Shown here piece by piece: positions 16,192-20,015 of a DNA stretch of 20,015 bases (its first letter is position 1; each line of letters begins with the position of its first letter). Location: assembly GCA_029932755.1 (NCBI GenBank), contig JAOZPK010000033.1, positions 1 through 20,015 on the forward strand, given 5' to 3'. The translations under genes and the position numbers were made by a program. This stretch comes from Candidatus Cloacimonadota bacterium. Its GTDB lineage: Bacteria > Cloacimonadota > Cloacimonadia > Cloacimonadales > TCS61. The notes beneath the pieces are model-generated. The model made no database searches. It was given only the letters and a program-made list of their open reading frames with translations, and was not told where the DNA came from.

Positions 16192-18489
16192 TTGAAAATA
16201 ATACAATTCGCTCTTTTGTTCATTCTTGTTAGTTTTTGTTCGTTGCTAAATTCCATTACCTGGCATATCAAACAAGACGGTACAGGTAACTTCACTACCA
16301 TCCAGGAAGGCATCGATGCTTCTGCCGATTCTGACACCGTACTCGTTTATCCAAGCACGTATTATGAAAATCTGGATATGAGTGAGAAGAACATTATTCT
16401 TGCTAGTCTTGAAATGACGACAGGTAATGAACAACATATCGCAAATACTATTATTGATGGTCAACAACAAGGAAGTTGTATAATTTTACATGATATAACT
16501 ATCGGAGTAACAATTCGTGGTCTTACAATTCAGAATGGCTTTGGAACTTTTCTTGCTGCATACGATGGTGGAGGGATCCAAGCTCAATGTGTCGAGAATG
16601 GGTATATAATTAATTGCCATTTTCATGGTAATGTAGCCAGCCAGGGAGGTGCGATTTTTGCTGTTTTAGCAGACTTAACTTTTTCCGGATTGAGAATTTC
16701 TGAGAACTCCGCAAGTTATGGAGGAGCAGCATTCATCTTTTCTGATAATACAATTTCATTTGATCCAGATAATCTCTGTAATATATATAATAATAACGCT
16801 GGTAAGGGTGCAGATCTATTTGTGATGGATACCGGTTTGATTCATGTGGTGGTCGATACTTTCTCCGTCTTCAATCCTGATCGTTATTTTACCGAATACC
16901 TGGAAGGATCAACTTACACATTTGATATACAAAACAACTGGATGGAATTGGAACCAAATGATCTTTATGTGGCACCCGATGGAAATGATGATAATAGTGG
17001 CCTTACTCCGCAAGAACCACTTAGGAATATTTCCTGGGCAGTACGCAAGATAGAAGCTGATAGTCTGAACCCCCGCACAGTTCACGTGGCAGCAGGCACC
17101 TATTCATGGATTGAAAACCAACAGATATATCCTATAGGTTGTAAAGAGTATGTTTCTATTATCGGTGAAGATATGGGTAATACTATTTTGATTAATGATT
17201 TTATTGATAGGACTTTCAATTCATATAATAATACTGGTGAAATAGTAATAAAGAACTTTAATTTAAAAAATAATTTTATCTATTATTCAGGGAGTATCAT
17301 TAATATTAAATTTTCAAATTGTGTAAAAATTTCAAATATCATAATGGATGATAATACTAATATGAAATTTATTTTTATGAATTATAATGTTGGAGCTGAT
17401 TATGATAATATAACAATTTCCAATAACTCAACTGACTTTGATCCCGGTATAATCTTAGAAACAGTTACTGGTGTTATTAAAAATTGCAAGATATTTAATA
17501 ATACAACACCTTCACATGTTCAATCAGCATTATACTTATTTACAGATGAAGATTTATTAATTGAGAATTGCATTTTTTCCAATAACATATCAACACATTC
17601 TGTCGGCAATACAATTCGTACAGGAAGCCATTATAATACTGAACCTGATATCATATTTAAGAATTGTCTTATTACTGGTAATCAGAGTAATAGTGATAGT
17701 GTAATTGATATGTTTGGTGATGGTGATAATCAATTTATAAACTGCACAATAGTAGACAATACATCGGATATGAATACAATAAAAGCTTACGGGGATATTA
17801 CTTTGAAAAACACAATAATGCATAACAATACAGATTATGAAGTGTATATGGTTGATGAAACACCTTATGGTTTCTTTTATGAACTTAATGTGGATTACTG
17901 CAACATCAACAATGGAGAAGCAGGAATTTACAATCAGAATAATGCCAGCACCATTAACTGGGGAGAAGGTAACATCGATGAAGATCCACTTTTCCTCTTA
18001 TCAGGTGATGATCCATATCAATTAACGTTGGGTTCTCCCTGCGTAGATACCGGTACACCGGATACAACCGGTCTTTATCTTCCACCGTGGGATTTACTGC
18101 ATAATTATCGTGTGTGGGATGGAAATGGTGACGGAATCGCAATCATTGATATGGGTTGTTATGAATTTGGTTCAGAATCTTATGTAGATATTACCAATGA
18201 CCTTTTACCTGTGACCGATTACCAATTAATCAACTTCCCAAACCCATTTAATCCGGAAACAAAAATAGTATTCGATCTACCTGAATCCGGACAGGTAAAA
18301 TTAGAAATCTACAATATTAAAGGACAAAAGGTTAAAACGCTACTTGATTGCTATATGAGTCCCGGCAGAAGTGAAATGCTTTGGAATAGTAAAGATGATA
18401 ATGGTAAAAGAGTTTCTAGTGGTGTTTATTTCTACAGATTGCAAACGCCTACTAAAATTCTAACAAAGAAGATGCTGCTGTTGAAATGA
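16192..18489 (+). CDS. Exported beta-helix protein with C-terminal sorting-type module
   Basis: 765 aa read from a TTG start. The frame is open back to 16153 but has no ATG, and the next internal Met would remove the signal peptide (hydrophobic residues 5-20), so TTG is the best choice. A first beta-helix (about 25-210; GTGNFTTIQEGIDAS...VYPSTYYEN, GGGIQAQ, GGAIF, GGAAF) is followed by a DUF1565-like stretch beginning LYVAPDGNDDNSG (about 258), an Asn-rich beta-helix core (about 305-560), a DEDPLF...GSPCVDTGTPD closing segment and the 85-residue terminal module. It is probably a secreted or surface polysaccharide-binding or adhesive protein; no catalytic site is evident. DNA composition changes sharply inside the gene: about 47-57% GC in lines before 17100, about 15-35% between 17100 and 17890, and over 40% again afterwards. 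Confidence 0.85.
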   Translation: MKIIQFALLFILVSFCSLLNSITWHIKQDGTGNFTTIQEGIDASADSDTVLVYPSTYYENLDMSEKNIILASLEMTTGNEQHIANTIIDGQQQGSCIILHDITIGVTIRGLTIQNGFGTFLAAYDGGGIQAQCVENGYIINCHFHGNVASQGGAIFAVLADLTFSGLRISENSASYGGAAFIFSDNTISFDPDNLCNIYNNNAGKGADLFVMDTGLIHVVVDTFSVFNPDRYFTEYLEGSTYTFDIQNNWMELEPNDLYVAPDGNDDNSGLTPQEPLRNISWAVRKIEADSLNPRTVHVAAGTYSWIENQQIYPIGCKEYVSIIGEDMGNTILINDFIDRTFNSYNNTGEIVIKNFNLKNNFIYYSGSIINIKFSNCVKISNIIMDDNTNMKFIFMNYNVGADYDNITISNNSTDFDPGIILETVTGVIKNCKIFNNTTPSHVQSALYLFTDEDLLIENCIFSNNISTHSVGNTIRTGSHYNTEPDIIFKNCLITGNQSNSDSVIDMFGDGDNQFINCTIVDNTSDMNTIKAYGDITLKNTIMHNNTDYEVYMVDETPYGFFYELNVDYCNINNGEAGIYNQNNASTINWGEGNIDEDPLFLLSGDDPYQLTLGSPCVDTGTPDTTGLYLPPWDLLHNYRVWDGNGDGIAIIDMGCYEFGSESYVDITNDLLPVTDYQLINFPNPFNPETKIVFDLPESGQVKLEIYNIKGQKVKTLLDCYMSPGRSEMLWNSKDDNGKRVSSGVYFYRLQTPTKILTKKMLLLK
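18232..18486 (+). other. C-terminal sorting/FlgD-Ig-like module of the 765-aa protein
   Basis: Residues 681-765: NFPNPFNP start, IYNIKGQ core, WNSKDDN, SSGVYFYRL, KKMLLLK end. It matches the module of the 1343-aa protein block by block without length change, showing that both proteins share an export and anchoring route. Confidence 0.75.
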
Positions 18490-18494
18490 TGTAC

Positions 18495-18513
18495 ATCGAC
18501 GTTGTACGTCGAT
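18495..18513. repeat. ATCGACGT-TGT-ACGTCGAT palindrome
   Basis: Perfect 8-bp arms with a 3-nt spacer, starting 5 nt after the stop codon of the 765-aa gene. Its arm/spacer layout (8-3-8) is the same as the next unit. Confidence 0.65.
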
Positions 18514-18519
18514 AAAATA

Positions 18520-18538
18520 CGCAACGTGCAACGTTGCG
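18520..18538. repeat. CGCAACGT-GCA-ACGTTGCG palindrome
   Basis: Perfect 8-bp arms with a 3-nt spacer, 6 nt after the previous unit. The two share the ACGT inner arm ends but differ elsewhere, as if the stem had changed in a compensated way. Confidence 0.65.
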
Positions 18539-18611
18539 GTACAATATCTGCAGACTTAACTTAAGGGTCTAAGGAACTTGAGTTGAGAATTGCTTTATAT
18601 AATTTGTTTTC

Positions 18612-18633
18612 GCCCCAAGCTTCGCATCGGGGC
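18612..18633. repeat. GCCCC/GGGGC inverted repeat
   Basis: Five-bp GC arms separated by 12 nt in otherwise AT-rich DNA. It is weak alone and listed because it lies in a row of similar elements. Confidence 0.4.
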
Positions 18634-18682
18634 AAATCCAATAGTAAGATAAATTCTCTGAATTGACCGTGTAATAGTTTTC

Positions 18683-18704
18683 GGACGATTAAGGGTAATC
18701 GTCC
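18683..18704. repeat. GGACGATTA-AGGG-TAATCGTCC palindrome
   Basis: Perfect 9-bp arms with a 4-nt spacer. It is a stable hairpin on either strand and one of the most convincing units in this gap. Confidence 0.7.
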
Positions 18705-18720
18705 CTACATCGATCAAGAA

Positions 18721-18815
18721 ATCCTGAGTAGGAACAATGTGACGTATCGAAGTGCCAAAGTAACATCATTTTTTTTCACTCTCCTTCGATACTTGGCTGA
18801 GGCCAAACTCAGGAT
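18721..18815. repeat. 95-nt nested inverted repeat
   Basis: The outer arms ATCCTGAGT (18721-18729) and ACTCAGGAT (18807-18815) and the inner arms GTATCGAAG (18744-18752) and CTTCGATAC (18784-18792) are perfect pairs in correct nesting order. The right side holds an extra small hairpin, TTGGC-TGAG-GCCAA (18793-18806). The unit resembles the AGGATGACA-type intergenic repeats I know from several phyla. Confidence 0.65.
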
Positions 18816-18834
18816 GACAATATAGAGTTTTGCA

Positions 18835-18932
18835 CCCACGATTGAACCCAGTGGAATGAAAAAGGATTCCACAGATCAAAAATCATGGGCTGTGTCTGGA
18901 ATAAGTTAATAGCCCATGACTTCAGTCGTGGG
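18835..18932. repeat. 98-nt nested inverted repeat downstream of comF
   Basis: The outer arms CCCACGATTGAA (18835-18846) and TTCAGTCGTGGG (18921-18932) pair with one T-G. Inside are GTGGAAT/ATTCCAC (18851-18872) and TCATGGGCT/AGCCCATGA (18883-18919). The right end can also fold locally (CCCATGACT-TC-AGTCGTGGG, one mismatch). Its end lies 21 nt from the comF stop, so it may act as comF's terminator on the minus strand. Confidence 0.65.
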
Positions 18933-18953
18933 AATGGATTTTATGAGGATACA

Positions 18954-19670
18954 TTACAATGCTCTTGCAATTGTTAAAACATAAACCTTATTTACTTGTT
19001 TTTCCTTTAAGGCTATGGTAATAGAATTAGCTGTAGCACCGGTTGTAAATACATCATCCACTAACAATATATTTTTTCCCTTGATATCATATTTAATATT
19101 AATGGCAAAAGCAAGTGATACATTTTTCTTTCTCTGGTCTTTATTCAATTTAGTTTGAGTTTCTGTAAATTTCTTTCTCTTAATTAGTTTAGGAAGGTGC
19201 TTCCAATTCAAATTTTTAGAAATCTCACGAGCAAGATATTCTGCTTGATTAAATCCGCGGGAGCGCTTTTTTACTTTATGAAGTGGAACTGGAACAATAT
19301 AATCAATATGATCAAATGGTTGAAATCGTTCAATATATTCTTGTGCTTTCATTCCCATAAATTTTGCGATCTGCGTCATTTCGTTATATTTGAATTCATG
19401 TATCATATTTTGCACGACTTTATTAAACATGAAAACCGAACGAGCTTTATCAAATTGAAATTCATTGATCCGACAAACATTACATTCTCCTGTGGTTTTT
19501 GGTGCACCACAAATGATACAGATATTCTCTAAAAACTTAAGTGAATTATTACAATTTGAACAAATAAATTGTTCATTTTCTAAAAGACGTTCGTCGCAAT
19601 TCAAACATGTTTTTGGAAAAAAAAGTCTAATAAATGTTTGCAGAATATTCATATTATTCCAGTACCCCAT
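18954..19670 (-). CDS. comF: ComF-family phosphoribosyltransferase-like protein
   Basis: 238 aa. The N-terminus has CxxC pairs typical of the ComF zinc-binding part (C22/C25, C37/C40, C51/C54, C63/C66); the C-terminal half is a type I phosphoribosyltransferase fold with VPVPL (126-130), RGFNQAE (138-144) and the PRPP loop ILLVDDVFTTGAT (201-213). In naturally competent bacteria ComF acts in the cytoplasm during DNA uptake; in many others its role is unsettled, and no other competence gene is in view. The start is uncertain: ATG 19670 overlaps the upstream gene by 17 nt, while ATG 19652 lies 1 nt after that gene's stop; neither has a strong ribosome site, and both imply coupling to the upstream gene. 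It is intact and converges on the repeat-filled gap. Confidence 0.9.
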   Translation of the reverse strand: MGYWNNMNILQTFIRLFFPKTCLNCDERLLENEQFICSNCNNSLKFLENICIICGAPKTTGECNVCRINEFQFDKARSVFMFNKVVQNMIHEFKYNEMTQIAKFMGMKAQEYIERFQPFDHIDYIVPVPLHKVKKRSRGFNQAEYLAREISKNLNWKHLPKLIKRKKFTETQTKLNKDQRKKNVSLAFAINIKYDIKGKNILLVDDVFTTGATANSITIALKEKQVNKVYVLTIARAL

Positions 19671-20015
19671 CTGTCTCGTTTTCGACTTTACTTTTCTTCT
19701 TAGGTTTTACGGCAAATCCTAGTTGAACCAGGTAAGGTTCATCCGTTTCCCAGGTCATTAATACCCATGAATATAATGTCCGCAATTTTTTAGAATCTTC
19801 TTTGAAAATCTTAACTTGTTTTTCAACTGCTTCCGAAGAAGTTGATCTGTCATTTGAATGGGCTTTCTCAAATGTTGTTTTCGATTTTTTAAATAATGAT
19901 TCAAGTTTTAAAATAAAATCTTCCGGGATAAGCTCGGGTTCATTCTGCTCTTTTTGTTTGGTAAATGCCTTTAGCATTTTCTTAATTGTATAAATTTTTT
20001 CCTGTCTGTTTCTGG
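19654..20015 (-). CDS. Unrecognised charged helical protein, probably 5'-truncated by the window edge
   Basis: I do not recognise this protein. An ATG at 19977 would give 107 aa, but it has no good ribosome site and the frame stays open upstream to the last base of the window (…RNRQEKIYTIKK before that Met), so the true gene may begin outside. The visible part is rich in Lys, Glu and Ser, lacks membrane segments and looks mostly helical (PEDFILKLESLFKKSK, then VEKQVKIFKEDSKKLRTL), with a Trp-containing centre (YSWVLMTWETDEPYLVQLGF) and a basic KPKKKSK stretch. It ends inside the start region of comF, so the two are probably translated together. Confidence 0.6.
   Translation of the reverse strand, partial: RNRQEKIYTIKKMLKAFTKQKEQNEPELIPEDFILKLESLFKKSKTTFEKAHSNDRSTSSEAVEKQVKIFKEDSKKLRTLYSWVLMTWETDEPYLVQLGFAVKPKKKSKVENETDGVLE

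Larger units (their letters stand above)
18490..18953. other. Convergent intergenic region filled with palindromic units
   Basis: 464 bp between the 765-aa gene and comF, which converge here. No gene is credible. At least six separate inverted repeats are listed individually; their order and sequence differ, with no regular spacing. Some must lie in the 3' ends of both transcripts and could end transcription from both sides. Confidence 0.65.

Noticed and set aside
18721..18932. Retron-like or other structured non-coding RNA gene
   Set aside because: The nested stems are suggestive, but there is no reverse transcriptase or effector nearby and dispersed repeats are a simpler explanation.

Overview
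The window looks like chromosome of an uncultured, AT-rich bacterium of the FCB group, most likely Candidatus Cloacimonadota. The best clue is the pair of secreted proteins on the right. Both end in the same 85-residue module, which starts N(Y/F)PNPFNP, has an IYN(V/I)KGQ block and an SSG(I/V)YFY block, and finishes KKML(M/L)LK. The larger one also has a GWKWLSFP segment and a YFTFEEQADYT...EIGAFVDG segment that I associate with Cloacimonadota surface proteins. The phylum is inferred from memory of these families, not from a search.

Left half (1-8518, all minus strand): a soluble redox gene block. In transcription order it is korD-korA-korB-korC (2-oxoacid, probably 2-oxoglutarate, ferredoxin oxidoreductase), a gap of about 270 bp, then hdrA-hdrC-hdrB (heterodisulfide-reductase-like), sdhB/frdB and a truncated sdhA/frdA that runs off the left edge. 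No membrane anchor, hydrogenase or NADH module is visible. The layout suggests a cytoplasmic complex linking ferredoxin (made or used by Kor), a flavin-based HdrA hub, and the fumarate/succinate couple. Three details make it more than a routine Hdr set: the flavoprotein has Asn where covalent-FAD enzymes have His, it carries a ~95-residue N-terminal extension, and HdrA carries a fused MvhD-like tail that has lost the cluster-binding cysteines.

Centre (8669-10663, minus strand): an intact uvrB. A 558-bp AT-rich gap follows.

Right half (11222-18489, plus strand): a small exported beta-rich protein, then two large exported beta-helix proteins (1343 and 765 aa) with C-terminal sorting-type modules. 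Their DNA is a composition mosaic: core segments fall to roughly 15-30% GC while flanking segments reach 40-57%. The spaces around these genes hold many different short perfect or near-perfect palindromes, including one whose G-run sits directly before the TTG start of the 765-aa gene. None of these dense palindrome clusters occurs inside the left redox block.

Right edge (18954-20015, minus strand): a comF-type phosphoribosyltransferase preceded by, and slightly overlapping, the end of an unrecognised charged protein whose reading frame stays open to the window edge. The 765-aa gene and comF converge on a 464-bp palindrome-rich gap.
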